Source: Planctomycetaceae bacterium
GTDB taxonomy: Bacteria > Planctomycetota > Planctomycetia > Planctomycetales > Planctomycetaceae
NCBI GenBank assembly: GCA_024742875.1
Contig: JANSXP010000008.1
Span: 62,001 to 126,000, forward strand
Length of the DNA: 64,000 bases
Reading direction: 5' to 3'
Shown in pieces: positions 46,772-56,273 of this stretch (positions within the stretch are counted from its first letter, which is position 1; each line of letters begins with the position of its first letter). The notes under the pieces were generated by a model, which was given only the letters and a program-made list of their open reading frames with translations, did no database searches and was not told the origin of the DNA. The translations under genes and the position numbers were made by a program.

Positions 46772-47446
46772 ATGTCCGACAATGTTGTCCTTGCCATTAC
46801 AGGTGCCAGCGGCACGGCCTACGCGCTGCGTCTGACTCAGATTCTGCTGCGCAGCGACCTGCACGTGCATCTGATCGTCAGCGAAGCGGCGCGTATGGTG
46901 TCTCTGCGGGAGGTTGGCACCGACCTGCCGGGAGATTCCGCCCAGCCGGCTCAGTGGCAGCAGTTCATCGATGCCGCCTTCCAGCAGCCGCCCGCGAGTG
47001 AGTGGGGATTTCGGGAGCTCAGCGCTCCCGTGACTGGCCGATTGAGCGTTCATCGCAAACGCGATTACTCGGCGGGAATCGCCAGCGGATCGTTCCTGAC
47101 ACGTGGCATGGTGATCTGTCCCTGTTCGATGGGCACGCTGTCTTCCATCTCTTGCGGGGCGTCGACCAACCTGATTCAACGTGCGGCTGACGTGCATTTG
47201 AAAGAACGTCGAAAGCTGATTCTGGTTCCCAGAGAAACGCCGCTCAGCTCCATTGCACTGGAGAATATGACGCGGCTTTCCCAGGCGGGAGCGCTGGTGC
47301 TGCCGTCAATGCCCGGCTTTTATCATCAGCCGCAAAACCTGGCGGATCTGGTGGACTTTGTCGTGGCTCGCGTCTGTGACCAGCTGTGCGTGCCTCACGA
47401 TCTGATGGAGCGATGGGGGGCAGAGCCTGACGACCTTTCAGGCTGA
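46772..47446 (+). CDS. ubiX: UbiX/Pad1-type flavin prenyltransferase
   Basis: 224 aa. UbiX makes prenylated FMN, the cofactor of UbiD-type decarboxylases. Family motifs: VLAITGASGTAYALRLTQIL near the N-terminus, SGSFLTRGMVICPCSMGTLS, CGASTNLIQRAADVHLKERR, LILVPRETPLSSIALENMTR and PGFYHQPQNLADLVDFV. Length is normal. ATG at 46772 follows GGGGTGAAGCC. It diverges from the kinase gene across 157 bases. As the cell makes menaquinone by the futalosine route (mqnB-mqnD in this window), a UbiX/UbiD-like decarboxylation of the naphthoate is a plausible use; this is inference. Confidence 0.93.
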   Translation: MSDNVVLAITGASGTAYALRLTQILLRSDLHVHLIVSEAARMVSLREVGTDLPGDSAQPAQWQQFIDAAFQQPPASEWGFRELSAPVTGRLSVHRKRDYSAGIASGSFLTRGMVICPCSMGTLSSISCGASTNLIQRAADVHLKERRKLILVPRETPLSSIALENMTRLSQAGALVLPSMPGFYHQPQNLADLVDFVVARVCDQLCVPHDLMERWGAEPDDLSG

Positions 47447-47764
47447 TCTGCCAGACGCGGCGAACGCTCCGAATTCAACGAATCTGCCGGATACGCGGCC
47501 TGACAGAACGACGCGAAATATCCGGCTGCCAGACTGCAGGATTCCTTTCGCAACCGGTCTTCGCGGCGCCGAATGGACGATGGCAACGAATTCCCGCAGT
47601 TCGGCTCTGGTCTTTCGCTTCCCTGTGCCGTTATCCTAGAGTGACCAGAGGTCCTGGAATGGCCCGTGCTATGCGCGGCGCGACAGCGACCGCCAAGCAC
47701 GAATCGCGATTTGACCATACGATCACACGATCACCCGAACAGCAATTTGCAGGTCCCAACCGCA
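47447..47764. other. Intergenic region before the propeller/PDZ gene
   Basis: 318 bases with no gene I can support. It contains an 8-bp perfect inverted repeat, CTCTGGTC (47605-47612) and GACCAGAG (47643-47650), spaced by 30 bases and flanking a TATCCT (47632-47637) that could be a -10 element, though no good -35 lies 16-18 bases before it. Confidence 0.4.
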
Positions 47765-49564
47765 ATGCCATCTTCGACTACTGCCTGCCGTGTCCTGATT
47801 ACTGTCTGTCTATTCGCTGGACAGCTGTCCGCCGCTGATCTGCCGCCTGCGAAGTCCCTGCAGGCTGTGGGACTGGAAACGCGCTGGCGCAATCAGGCCA
47901 CGATGGATATCGGCCGCGACTCGGTCGCTCACGTTACTAACGACGAGAACAACGTTTACGTTCAGTCGACCAGCGGCGTGCTCACCGTGTTTGACGCCGA
48001 AAACGGCAACAAACTGTGGACTGCTCAGGTCGGCCGCAACGACGAGCCCGCCATGGCTCTGACTTCCAATGACGACATGGTTGTCATCGTGGTCGGCCCG
48101 GTCATCTACGGATTCAACAAGTTCACCGGTCGTTCTGTGCTGAAACACCGGCTGCCCGGTCAGCCTTCGGCCAGCCCGATAATGAATGATTCGGCGATTT
48201 TTGTTCCGATCACGGGCGGCGCCATCTACGCTTATTCCCTGGGCGTTTTGCAGTACAAGTTTCGTTATGGAGCACTGCCGGACACCTCCCCACGGTCATT
48301 CATGTGGCGCTTCATCTGTGCGGAAGAAATCGTCACTCGCCCCGTCCTGGGCAAACTCGCGCTCGCCTTCGCCACCGAGGCAGGCAACATTCACTCGGTG
48401 GAAATCGGTGGATCGCAGCCAGGCAAGTCACGTTTTCAGATGCTGCTGAACGAACCGGCGTCCGCCCCATTGGCGATCGCTCCCAACGAAACGTCGTCCA
48501 GCGTGATCATGCTGACTGGAGACAATCAGGCATTCAGCCTTGATCTGCTCAAAGGCAGCGCGGAGTGGGTGTATCCCATTGGACGCAACATGACGCAGGC
48601 TCCCGTGGTTGTCGGTGACTTTGTCTATGTGGTAACCACAGAGAACACACTGACGCGGATTACGCGCGAGACTGCACTCCCGCTGAAGCAGGGACGTCCT
48701 GTGGAGATTCCTCTGGAAATGGCGCCCAATCGCATCGGCGTGGCCATCGAGGAAGCTGAACTGGATGCAGCACTTCAGCAGAAGCTGCGACTGCCACTGC
48801 CCAATGCCGTCCGCGTGGTGGATGTTGCCCCGGGCTCTCCCGGGCAGTCATCCGGACTGCAGCCGGGTGATCTGATTGTTCGCATCGATGGTCTGTCTTC
48901 GACCAGTGTGGATGAGGCGCGAGACCTGCTGGAAGAACTTCCCGCACGCGTCGAACGAAACATCGCTGTGGTTCGGGAAGATCAACTGCAGCGATTGAAA
49001 GTTCGCATCCCCATTCGCAAATGGGATGTGACGGGCGTCGAAGGAATCACGGCCATCGGACGGTTCAACGCCTACGGTCGTGATCAGACAGGTCGACTGG
49101 TGGCGTATGACCTGCAATCGGCCGAGCAAATTGGAAGACTCAACATCACGGCATTCAATGTCCATCACCAGAACTTCGTGACCGATCAAATTTACCTGGT
49201 GGCAGACAACGGCGAAATCGCCTGTCTCCGGGAAATCGGACCGACCATCCGGGTGCCGGATCTGGGTCCCACCGGACGAACGGCCACGGTAACAAAGATT
49301 TTGACAGAGCAGGGTGAAGCATCCGACCCGGACGCCACGGCGATTTGTGAAATTGAGTTGCCGGACGGCACCACTTCGACGGTGACGTCTCCGTATTCAG
49401 GCGTCATTCGGTCTGTCTATGTTGAGGTGGGTGACATGGTCACAGTTGACACACCACTGGCACTCGTTGCCGACGATAAATTCGCGTCGTACTACCGAAA
49501 CCCGGCGAATCGTCCTGTCGACGTTGACATGCAGGACGTGGATGGAGACAACAGCGGCAATTGA
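47765..49564 (+). CDS. Secreted beta-propeller/PDZ protein with lipoyl-like domain
   Basis: 599 aa. A signal peptide (about 1-23, ending LSAA-D) precedes PQQ-type propeller blades (about 40-305: LTVFDAENGNKLWTAQVG, VIYGFNKFTGRSVLKHRLPG). A PDZ domain (about 325-415: GSPGQSSGLQPGDLIVRIDG) and further propeller blades (about 430-490) follow. Residues about 538-571 (VTSPYSGVIRSVYVEVGDMV) resemble a lipoyl/biotinyl hairpin without the modified lysine, as in HlyD-type proteins. It ends in a DVDGDNSGN-type acidic tail. The next gene is a pseudo-receiver. Probably an envelope scaffold or chaperone. Confidence 0.75.
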   Translation: MPSSTTACRVLITVCLFAGQLSAADLPPAKSLQAVGLETRWRNQATMDIGRDSVAHVTNDENNVYVQSTSGVLTVFDAENGNKLWTAQVGRNDEPAMALTSNDDMVVIVVGPVIYGFNKFTGRSVLKHRLPGQPSASPIMNDSAIFVPITGGAIYAYSLGVLQYKFRYGALPDTSPRSFMWRFICAEEIVTRPVLGKLALAFATEAGNIHSVEIGGSQPGKSRFQMLLNEPASAPLAIAPNETSSSVIMLTGDNQAFSLDLLKGSAEWVYPIGRNMTQAPVVVGDFVYVVTTENTLTRITRETALPLKQGRPVEIPLEMAPNRIGVAIEEAELDAALQQKLRLPLPNAVRVVDVAPGSPGQSSGLQPGDLIVRIDGLSSTSVDEARDLLEELPARVERNIAVVREDQLQRLKVRIPIRKWDVTGVEGITAIGRFNAYGRDQTGRLVAYDLQSAEQIGRLNITAFNVHHQNFVTDQIYLVADNGEIACLREIGPTIRVPDLGPTGRTATVTKILTEQGEASDPDATAICEIELPDGTTSTVTSPYSGVIRSVYVEVGDMVTVDTPLALVADDKFASYYRNPANRPVDVDMQDVDGDNSGN

Positions 49565-49602
49565 TCGTCTGCGGCAAATCGCCGCGACCTGGAAGAAGTC
49601 TC

Positions 49603-49980
49603 ATGCCCAAAACCGTGCTCAGCGTCGGACAGTGCCGTCCCGACAACGCCGCCCTCAGCCACTTTCTGAAATCGAATTTCGATGTGGAAGTGCTAACGTC
49701 CGACTTGCCGGACGACACGCAGGCCACGATCAGTGGACAGCAGATTGACCTGGTGCTGATCAACCGCAAACTGGATGCGGACTACAGTGACGGTATGGAG
49801 ATTCTGAAATCGATGAAGGCCAGTGAAGCCACAGCAGCGATTCCCGTGATGCTGGTTTCCAATTTTCCTGAGTGGCAGGAAAAGGCCGTCGCCGAAGGGG
49901 CAGTTTACGGCTTCGGAAAGTCGGAACTGACTTCCGCGGAAACCGTCGACCGTGTGCGATCGGCCCTGAAGCTCACCTGA
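49603..49980 (+). CDS. Receiver-like protein lacking the phospho-acceptor aspartate
   Basis: 125 aa, single domain. The response-regulator fold is visible (an initial VLSVGQ strand, DLVLINRKLD at the third strand, PVMLVSNF, and GFGKSEL with the invariant Lys at 106). The phosphorylation site is Asn 54 instead of Asp (IDLVLINRK), so phosphorylation by a histidine kinase is unlikely. Such pseudo-receivers bind partner proteins or ligands. It follows the propeller/PDZ gene by 38 bases and precedes groEL; the start is the ATG at 49603. Confidence 0.7.
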   Translation: MPKTVLSVGQCRPDNAALSHFLKSNFDVEVLTSDLPDDTQATISGQQIDLVLINRKLDADYSDGMEILKSMKASEATAAIPVMLVSNFPEWQEKAVAEGAVYGFGKSELTSAETVDRVRSALKLT

Positions 49981-50236
49981 GGGCCAATCTGGCCACTGCT
50001 TGCTGATGCCCAGGATCTCGGCGTCCGGGAACATCGCCATCGGATCGCTTCCGCGCTCAGGCTGCGCCGCGCGATTGACCGAAGGTGAGGCCCCCTCTGG
50101 GCCAGGTCCATGCGTGTCAGATTGACGGTGAGTGACCCGCCTCGCAGACCAGTCTGCCAAATCGACCGAACCAGCTGTCGAACGCTTCGCCGCAGCTGCC
50201 AATCACTAAGCACAAAGCGTTTCCAGATAACAACTT

Positions 50237-50242
50237 ATAATT
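50237..50242 (+). promoter_or_regulatory. Perfect TATAAT -10 element before groEL1
   Basis: TATAAT at 50237-50242 is a full -10 consensus. The -35 position 16-18 bases upstream has no good TTGACA, so this may need an activator. Transcription would start near 50249, about 114 bases before the GTG. Confidence 0.4.
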
Positions 50243-50255
50243 ACGAGCAGCATTC

Positions 50256-50272
50256 TGGCACGCAGTTCGCTC
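50256..50272 (+). promoter_or_regulatory. Candidate sigma-54 promoter before groEL1
   Basis: CTGGCACG-CAGT-TCGCT gives the -24 GG (50258-50259) and the -12 GC (50270-50271) at exactly 10 bases spacing. All positions of the YTGGCACG block match; the -12 block differs by one base (TCGCT for TTGCT). Transcription would begin near 50283. A sigma-54 activator is encoded at 6083, but no link is shown. Confidence 0.45.
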
Positions 50273-50362
50273 TGGACATCTCGCACGGCAGACTGCTGCC
50301 AAACAGACATCCAAAGTGCGCCTGTGCCGCACGGGTTGTAAGTCGAAAACTGAGGAGAAACC

Positions 50363-52072
50363 GTGGCTAAGTTACTGACGTTCGATGAAGAGGCTCGCAA
50401 GGGGCTGCTTTCCGGCGTATCCAAACTTTCCCGAGCCGTCGCCAGCACTCTGGGGCCTCGCGGACGAAACGCTGTTCTGGACAAGGGCTGGGGCGCCCCG
50501 AAGGTCACCAAGGACGGCGTGACAGTTGCTGAAGACATTGAACTGGAAGACCCCTACGAAAACGTGGCCGTCCAGCTGGTGAAGGAAGCCGCTTCCAAGA
50601 CCAATGATGTCGCAGGTGACGGAACGACAACGGCCACCGTACTGGCTGAGGCCATCTACAAACAGGGGCTGAAGTACCTGGCCGCTGGCGCAGGTGCGAT
50701 GTCCGTTGCCCGAGGCGCACAGAAGGCTGTCGACGCTGTGATCGCCGAACTGGCCAGCATGTCCAAGAACGTGAAAGCGAATGACAAAGATCAGATCGCT
50801 CGCGTTGCCAGCATTGCCGGCAACAATGACCCCGAAGTGGGCGAGATCCTGGCCGATGCTCTGCTGAAAGTGGGCAAAGACGGCGTCATTACTGTCGAAG
50901 AAGGTCGACAGGTTTCCACTGAGGTCAACCTCGTGGAAGGCATGCAGTTTGACCGCGGTTACCTGTCTCCCCACTTCATGACGTCCGAAGACGATCAGGA
51001 ATGCGTGCTGGAAAACTGCCGCATCCTGCTGCACGAGGAAAAGATCTCCAACGCCAAGGATCTGGTGCCCGTCCTGGAAGCCATTTCCAAGGATGGTGCT
51101 CCGCTGCTGATCATCGCGGAAGACGTTGACGGCGAAGCGCTCGCGACTCTCGTGGTCAACAAAATGCGCGGTATCGTCAAAGTGGCTGCTGTCAAAGCAC
51201 CCGGCTACGGCGATCGACGCAAAGCGATGATGGAAGATATTGCCATCCTCACCGGCGGCAAAGCGTTCTTCAAGGACCTGGGAATCAAACTGGAAAATGT
51301 TCAGCTGTCTGATCTGGGTCAGGCCAAATCGGTCCGCATCGACGCTGACAAAACAGTGATCGTTGAAGGGGCTGGCAAGAAGGGCGACATCGGCGGTCGC
51401 GCTGAGCAGATTCGTCGTGAGATCGACGGAACTGACAGCGAGTATGATCGTGAGAAACTGCAGGAACGCCTGGCCAAGCTGGCGGGGGGCGTCGCTCAGA
51501 TCAAGGTCGGTGCTGCCACAGAAACAGAAATGAAGGAACGTAAAGACCTGATCGACGATGCTCTGGCGGCCACCCGAGCGGCGATCGAAGAAGGCATTGT
51601 CCCTGGTGGCGGTGTTGCTCTGCTGCGATGTGGCAAAGCGCTCGACAAACTGGAGCTTTCCGGCGACGAAGCCCTGGGACTGGAACTGGTTCGCAACGTG
51701 CTGGAAATGCCACTGCGAATGATTGCGACCAACGCCGGGCTCGACGGAGCCGTTGTGGCGAATCGTGTGAAGAAAGAGAAGAAGGCCGCCTACGGCTACG
51801 ATGCCATGAACGACCAGTATGGTGACATGGTCAGCTTTGGTGTGGTCGACCCCGCCAAAGTGGTTCGCACCTCACTGCAAAACGCCACTAGTGTTGCCTG
51901 TCTGCTGCTCACCACCGACTGCATCGTCGTGGAAGAGCCCGCCGAACCGGAAGCCGGCGGCGATGACCACCATCATGACCATGACCACGGCATGGGCGGA
52001 ATGGGTGGCATGGGTGGCATGCCGGGAATGGGCGGTATGCCTGGCATGGGTGGCATGCCTGGCATGATGTAG
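50363..52072 (+). CDS. groEL: 60-kDa chaperonin GroEL, copy 1 (His/Gly/Met tail)
   Basis: 569 aa. Conserved chaperonin blocks: [37 protein letters not shown], the ATP-site [44 protein letters not shown]. The C-terminus is special: [10 protein letters not shown] followed by GGM/PGM repeats, the latter as in E. coli GroEL (which ends in GGM), while the His/Asp stretch is extra and could bind metal. The GTG start has GAGGAG before it. groES lies 132 bases downstream, the reverse of the usual groES-groEL order. Confidence 0.95.
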   Translation: MAKLLTFDEEARKGLLSGVSKLSRAVASTLGPRGRNAVLDKGWGAPKVTKDGVTVAEDIELEDPYENVAVQLVKEAASKTNDVAGDGTTTATVLAEAIYKQGLKYLAAGAGAMSVARGAQKAVDAVIAELASMSKNVKANDKDQIARVASIAGNNDPEVGEILADALLKVGKDGVITVEEGRQVSTEVNLVEGMQFDRGYLSPHFMTSEDDQECVLENCRILLHEEKISNAKDLVPVLEAISKDGAPLLIIAEDVDGEALATLVVNKMRGIVKVAAVKAPGYGDRRKAMMEDIAILTGGKAFFKDLGIKLENVQLSDLGQAKSVRIDADKTVIVEGAGKKGDIGGRAEQIRREIDGTDSEYDREKLQERLAKLAGGVAQIKVGAATETEMKERKDLIDDALAATRAAIEEGIVPGGGVALLRCGKALDKLELSGDEALGLELVRNVLEMPLRMIATNAGLDGAVVANRVKKEKKAAYGYDAMNDQYGDMVSFGVVDPAKVVRTSLQNATSVACLLLTTDCIVVEEPAEPEAGGDDHHHDHDHGMGGMGGMGGMPGMGGMPGMGGMPGMM

Positions 52073-52081
52073 GCCGCAGCC

Positions 52082-52102
52082 GCCGCGGCCATGTGCCGCG
52101 GC
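52082..52102 (+). repeat. GC-rich perfect hairpin between groEL1 and groES
   Basis: GCCGCGGC (52082-52089) pairs with an identical palindromic copy (52095-52102) around the loop CATGT. It is followed by a short TTCTTT, not a full T tract. It may partly end the groEL1 message or protect its 3' end; the groES start is 102 bases on. Confidence 0.45.
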
Positions 52103-52204
52103 AATACTTCTTTCGAGTCGGCTCCTGCCGGACCGACCGCTTTCCAACAGACCGCGTGCAGCGGACTATTCATACAAAGACCTGAAACCACGGAGTTGAC
52201 TGAA

Positions 52205-52492
52205 ATGAAAATCAATCCTCTCGATGACCGTATCGTCGTAAAAGCTGACGACGCAGAAGAAACCACCGCCGGAGGCATCGTGCTGCCTGACGCTGCGAAG
52301 GAAAAACCACAGCGTGGCACTGTCGTTGCCGTTGGTCCAGGTCGTCTGCTGGACAGTGGCGAGCGAGCAACCATCAGCGTTGACGTTGGCGACAAAGTTC
52401 TGTTTGGCAAGTACGGTGGTACAGATATCGAAGTCGACGGCGAAGAAGTCAAGATTCTTCGCGAAAGCGACATCCTCGCCAAAGTTGTCTAA
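52205..52492 (+). CDS. groES: 10-kDa co-chaperonin GroES
   Basis: 95 aa, normal size. It holds the family start INPLDDRIVVKADDAEETTA, the mobile loop GGIVLPDAAKEKPQRG that contacts GroEL, VVAVGPGR and the VGDKVLFGKYGGTDIEVDGE strand. It lids the GroEL chamber. Located between two groEL genes, it could serve both. ATG at 52205 follows ACGGAGTTGACTGAA. An in-frame ATG at 52091 upstream would add an implausible 38 residues. Confidence 0.96.
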   Translation: MKINPLDDRIVVKADDAEETTAGGIVLPDAAKEKPQRGTVVAVGPGRLLDSGERATISVDVGDKVLFGKYGGTDIEVDGEEVKILRESDILAKVV

Positions 52493-52680
52493 TTCGCGGG
52501 TGAGCCATCGCGTCATCTTTTGACGGCGCGAAGTGTTCGGAGCTGGTGTCCGTCGTTTGTTGCGACGGCTCCACGTTTCTCCGGCCTGCCACCTGAGATT
52601 CGCACGCGGGTCCGATCACACGTCCCCCGCGTCCGCAAAGACTTCCAATCAATTCATCGCTCAACAAGGAGCACCACACA

Positions 52681-54297
52681 GTGGCAAAGCAATTACTGTT
52701 TGACGATCCCGCCCGTCTGAAGCTGCAAAGCGGCATTGAAACTCTGGCCAAAGCGGTTGCCGTCACCATGGGCCCCACGGGTCGCAACGTGATCATCGAC
52801 AAAAGCTTCGGCAATCCTCTGGTGACCAAAGACGGTGTCACGGTCAGCAAGGAAGTTGAGCTCGAAGATCCTTACGAGCACATGGGTGCCAAGCTCGTCA
52901 ACGAAGTCGCCAGCAAGACCAGTGATCTGGCAGGTGACGGCACGACGACCGCGACCGTGCTGGCTCGGGCCATCTTCCAGGAAGGTCTCCGCAGCATCTC
53001 ACTGGGAGCCAATCCTACCGTTGTGCGTCGCGGAATTGAAAAAGCGGTTGATGCCGCTCTGGAAAGCATCCTGAAGCTGAAAAAGGACGTGGAGTCCAAA
53101 GAAGAGATTGCCTCTGTTGGCGCTATCTCTGCCAACAATGATCAGGCTGTGGGTGACATGCTGGCAGAAGCCATGCAGAAAGTCGGTCGTGACGGTGTCA
53201 TCACTGTGGAAGAAGGCAAAGCCAACGACACCACACTGGATTTCGCTGAAGGAATGCAGTTCGACAAGGGCTACATTTCACCGTATTTTGTCACCAGCGC
53301 CGAGGACATGAAGTGCGTGCTGGAAGACTGCCTGATTCTGCTGTTCGAAAAGAAGATCTCGAACCTGCGGGAACTGGTGCCTCTGCTGGAGAAAGTGGCG
53401 CAGTCGGGCAAGCCTCTGCTGATCATCGCCGAAGATGTCGACAGCGAAGCTTTGACGGCTCTGGTCGTTAACAAGCTGCGTGGCATCCTGAAGATCTGTG
53501 CCGTGAAGGCTCCCGGATTTGGCGATCGCCGCAAAGCGATGCTGGGTGACATGGCGACACTGACTGGCGGCCAGCTGATTTCTGAAGATCTGGGTATCAA
53601 GCTGGACAGCGTTGAGCTGGGACAGCTTGGCTCTGCCCGTCGCATTGAAGTTTCCAAAGACAGCACCACCATCATTGAAGGTGCCGGTGATCTGGAAGCA
53701 TTGAAAGCCCGCGTTCAGCAGATTCGTGACCACATTGAAAAGACGGACAGTGACTACGACCGCGAGAAGTTCCAGGAACGCCTGGCGAAGCTGACCGGTG
53801 GAGTGGCCGTCATTTCTGTGGGAGCTGCGACAGAAGCGGAAATGAAGCAGACCAAGGCTCGCATGGAAGACGCCCTGCACGCCACGCGAGCCGCCGTGGA
53901 AGAAGGCATCCTGCCTGGTGGCGGTGTCGCTCTGCTGCGAGCCGTGAAAGACGTGGAAGCTCTGAAGCTGGAAGGTGACGAGCAGCTGGGTGTTCAGATT
54001 GTCGCTAAAGCTCTGGAAGCTCCCGTCAGGCAGATCGCCAGCAACCGCGGCGAAGACGGAGCCGTGATCGCTGACGAAGTGTCTCAGCTGTCTGGCCCCA
54101 ATGGCTACAATGCCGCCACAGGCGAGTACACCGACATGCTGAAGGCCGGCATTCTGGATCCAGCCAAAGTGGTCCGCAGTGCTCTGACCCATGCGGCTTC
54201 CATCGCTGGTCTGATGCTGACCACTCAGGTGCTGGTCACACGCACGGATGACCCGGATGGCGGTGAGAAGCCGAAAGTCCAGGGTGCCGTACGCTAA
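52681..54297 (+). CDS. groEL2: 60-kDa chaperonin GroEL, copy 2
   Basis: 538 aa. All chaperonin blocks are present ([84 protein letters not shown]). It differs from copy 1 in the opening and in its C-terminus, which ends ...[18 protein letters not shown] with no GGM repeats. The two copies are clearly diverged, so specialised roles are likely. GTG at 52681 has AAGGAG about 11 bases before it. A strong terminator follows, closing the groEL1-groES-groEL2 block. Confidence 0.95.
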   Translation: MAKQLLFDDPARLKLQSGIETLAKAVAVTMGPTGRNVIIDKSFGNPLVTKDGVTVSKEVELEDPYEHMGAKLVNEVASKTSDLAGDGTTTATVLARAIFQEGLRSISLGANPTVVRRGIEKAVDAALESILKLKKDVESKEEIASVGAISANNDQAVGDMLAEAMQKVGRDGVITVEEGKANDTTLDFAEGMQFDKGYISPYFVTSAEDMKCVLEDCLILLFEKKISNLRELVPLLEKVAQSGKPLLIIAEDVDSEALTALVVNKLRGILKICAVKAPGFGDRRKAMLGDMATLTGGQLISEDLGIKLDSVELGQLGSARRIEVSKDSTTIIEGAGDLEALKARVQQIRDHIEKTDSDYDREKFQERLAKLTGGVAVISVGAATEAEMKQTKARMEDALHATRAAVEEGILPGGGVALLRAVKDVEALKLEGDEQLGVQIVAKALEAPVRQIASNRGEDGAVIADEVSQLSGPNGYNAATGEYTDMLKAGILDPAKVVRSALTHAASIAGLMLTTQVLVTRTDDPDGGEKPKVQGAVR

Positions 54298-54354
54298 TGC
54301 ACAGGGAGCAGGCAGCGACCCAGATCGCTGGCTCCGTTGAGTGAACTGAACTGA

Positions 54355-54382
54355 CGGGGCACCCTTTTGGTGCCCCGTTTTT
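54355..54382 (+). terminator. Rho-independent terminator after groEL2
   Basis: Perfect 9-bp stem (54355-54363 CGGGGCACC with 54369-54377 GGTGCCCCG), CTTTT loop, then five T. It ends the chaperonin block before dnaJ. Confidence 0.92.
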
Positions 54383-54461
54383 AGTTCTCACCGATTCCGC
54401 AGGGAGATCGGCTCTGCAGAACAATTCGCACATCCAGGGTGTGTGAGAAATGGAAGCACAA

Positions 54462-55604
54462 ATGTCCCAGCGTGACTACTACGAAGTTCTTGGCGTGTCA
54501 CGCACGGCATCGACTGCGGAAATCAAGAAGGCCTATCGCAAGCTTGCGCTCAAGTACCACCCTGACCGCAACCAGGGAGACGACGAAGCCGTCGGCAAGT
54601 TTAAGGAGGCCTCAGAGGCCTTTGACGTTCTGAGCGATGACACCAAGCGATCCCGCTACGATCAGTTCGGACATGCGGGTGTTTCCGGCGCTGGCAGCCG
54701 CGGCGGCGGATTCCATGACGTCAATGACATCTTCAGCGCGTTTGGCGATATCTTCGAGGGGTTTGGATTTGGCGGAGGCGGTCAGAGCCGCAGTCGTGGG
54801 GGAGGACGACGCGGCGCGTCGCTGGAGACCACCGTTGTTCTCGACCTTCCCGAAGCGGCGGCCGGCTGTCAGCGTGTGCTGGAAATCAATCGGCGGGAAA
54901 CGTGCGACACGTGTTCGGGCTCCGGCGCGAAACCTGGCAGCAAACCGGTCGTCTGCAGCATGTGTGGCGGGGCCGGACAGGTCGTGCAGTCACAGGGATT
55001 CTTCCGTGTGCAAAAAGCCTGCCCTGCCTGCCACGGAGAAGGGCAATCGGTCAGTAATCCCTGTCAGGACTGCTCGGGGAGCGGACGCAGGATGAAACAA
55101 ACGACCCTGGAGATCAATATCCCCGCCGGAGTCGACAACGGTATGCAGATGCCCATTCGGGGTGAAGGCGAGGCGGGCATCAAAGGTGGCCCGCGCGGTG
55201 ATCTGCATGTGAACTTTAAGGTAAAAGATCATCCGCTGTTTGAGCGACACGGCCAGGACCTGCTCTGCCGTGTCCCCATCAGCTACTCACAGGCGTCACT
55301 GGGAGGCATCATCGATATTCCGACTCTCGCTGGCCGAGAGTCTTTGACGATCAAACCGGGCACGCAGCCGGCCGATATGACACGACTGCGAGGAAAGGGT
55401 ATGCCGGACCCCAATGGTCGTCGTGGCGACGGAGATTTGATTGTCGAGTACCAGATTGAAGTTCCCCGCAAGGTGTCGGGGGAGCAGGAGCGACTGCTGC
55501 GTGAGCTGGCCGTGCTGGAGGAATCCAATGTGCTGCCGGAACGCAAGTCGTTTTTCGATCACGTGAAAGACTTCTTCGCCGGCGATGAGACCAGCGAAGA
55601 CTAG
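54462..55604 (+). CDS. dnaJ: Chaperone DnaJ (Hsp40)
   Basis: 380 aa, type I. J domain [17 protein letters not shown] with HPD at 33-35. A Gly-rich G/F region (about 75-115) is followed by four zinc-finger repeats [32 protein letters not shown] (about 145-210) and the two C-terminal substrate-binding beta domains ([40 protein letters not shown]). DnaJ delivers clients to DnaK and stimulates its ATPase. The ATG at 54462 gives the canonical start and follows GGAAG; an in-frame ATG at 54450 adds MEAQ. grpE follows 57 bases later; no dnaK is in the window. Confidence 0.95.
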   Translation: MSQRDYYEVLGVSRTASTAEIKKAYRKLALKYHPDRNQGDDEAVGKFKEASEAFDVLSDDTKRSRYDQFGHAGVSGAGSRGGGFHDVNDIFSAFGDIFEGFGFGGGGQSRSRGGGRRGASLETTVVLDLPEAAAGCQRVLEINRRETCDTCSGSGAKPGSKPVVCSMCGGAGQVVQSQGFFRVQKACPACHGEGQSVSNPCQDCSGSGRRMKQTTLEINIPAGVDNGMQMPIRGEGEAGIKGGPRGDLHVNFKVKDHPLFERHGQDLLCRVPISYSQASLGGIIDIPTLAGRESLTIKPGTQPADMTRLRGKGMPDPNGRRGDGDLIVEYQIEVPRKVSGEQERLLRELAVLEESNVLPERKSFFDHVKDFFAGDETSED

Positions 55605-55661
55605 ATACTCAAGGAACAGAAGACGCTTCGGCATCGAAGCGATGTCCCGAAGGGAAAAGCC

Positions 55662-56252
55662 ATGACTGACGAAACAGCCCCCAAACCAGACGAAACAGCA
55701 GCCGACGATAACGGCCTGCAGGACGCCGTGGACGCTATCTCCGCGGACGCCGCTGCCGCACAGACCGGAGGTCTGGAAGAGCTGCAGACAGAAAACGCGG
55801 AACTGAAGGATCGTGTCCTGCGTATTCAGGCCGAACTGGAGAACTTCCGTCGTCGCAGCCAGAAAGAGTCACTGGAAGCAATGAAATATCAGGCTCTGCC
55901 CGTGATTCGTGACCTGCTGCCGGGGATCGACAATCTGAAACGCGCCGTCGACGCGGCCGAACAATCGGGCGACACACAAAACCTGATCGATGGAATCAAG
56001 ATGGTATCGCAGCAGTTTGCCGATGCCCTGAAGTCGCACTCCGCCGAGCCCATTGTGCCCGACGGAGAGCCGTTCGATCCCAATCTGCACGAGGCGATGG
56101 CTCAGGTCCCCTCCGCTGACCACGAGCCCATGACAGTCCTGCAGGTTGTGGAAGCCGGCTATCGCATTCACGATCGCGTGATACGACCGGCCAAGGTCAT
56201 GGTCAGCTGTGCGCCACCGCCGGCGGCAGAAGAAAGTGCGACAGACGCTTAA
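55662..56252 (+). CDS. grpE: Nucleotide exchange factor GrpE
   Basis: 196 aa. An acidic disordered N-terminus (about 1-45) is followed by a long coiled coil (ENAELKDRVLRIQAELENFR, then RRSQKE) and the C-terminal four-helix/beta-wing (DLLPGIDNLKRAVDAAEQSG, EPFDPNLHEAMAQVPSADHE, VVEAGYRIHDRVIRPAKVMV). GrpE releases ADP from DnaK. It lies downstream of dnaJ in one operon; the order dnaJ-grpE without dnaK or hrcA is unlike the hrcA-grpE-dnaK-dnaJ standard. Confidence 0.94.
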   Translation: MTDETAPKPDETAADDNGLQDAVDAISADAAAAQTGGLEELQTENAELKDRVLRIQAELENFRRRSQKESLEAMKYQALPVIRDLLPGIDNLKRAVDAAEQSGDTQNLIDGIKMVSQQFADALKSHSAEPIVPDGEPFDPNLHEAMAQVPSADHEPMTVLQVVEAGYRIHDRVIRPAKVMVSCAPPPAAEESATDA

Positions 56253-56273
56253 GACAAGCACCAGGAATCCACT

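Larger units (their letters stand above)
49981..50362. other. Leader region of groEL1
   Basis: 382 bases without a gene. The last 160 bases hold the candidate groEL1 promoters described separately. No CIRCE-type inverted repeat (TTAGCACTC-N9-GAGTGCTAA) was found, so HrcA control is not supported. The first half shows no recognisable signal. Confidence 0.6.

Noticed and set aside
50100-50362. CIRCE heat-shock operator
   Set aside because: No TTAGCACTC/GAGTGCTAA inverted repeat was found upstream of either groEL.
52512-52540. Hairpin CGTCA/TGACG after groES
   Set aside because: Stem short and bulged, no T tract; not a credible terminator.
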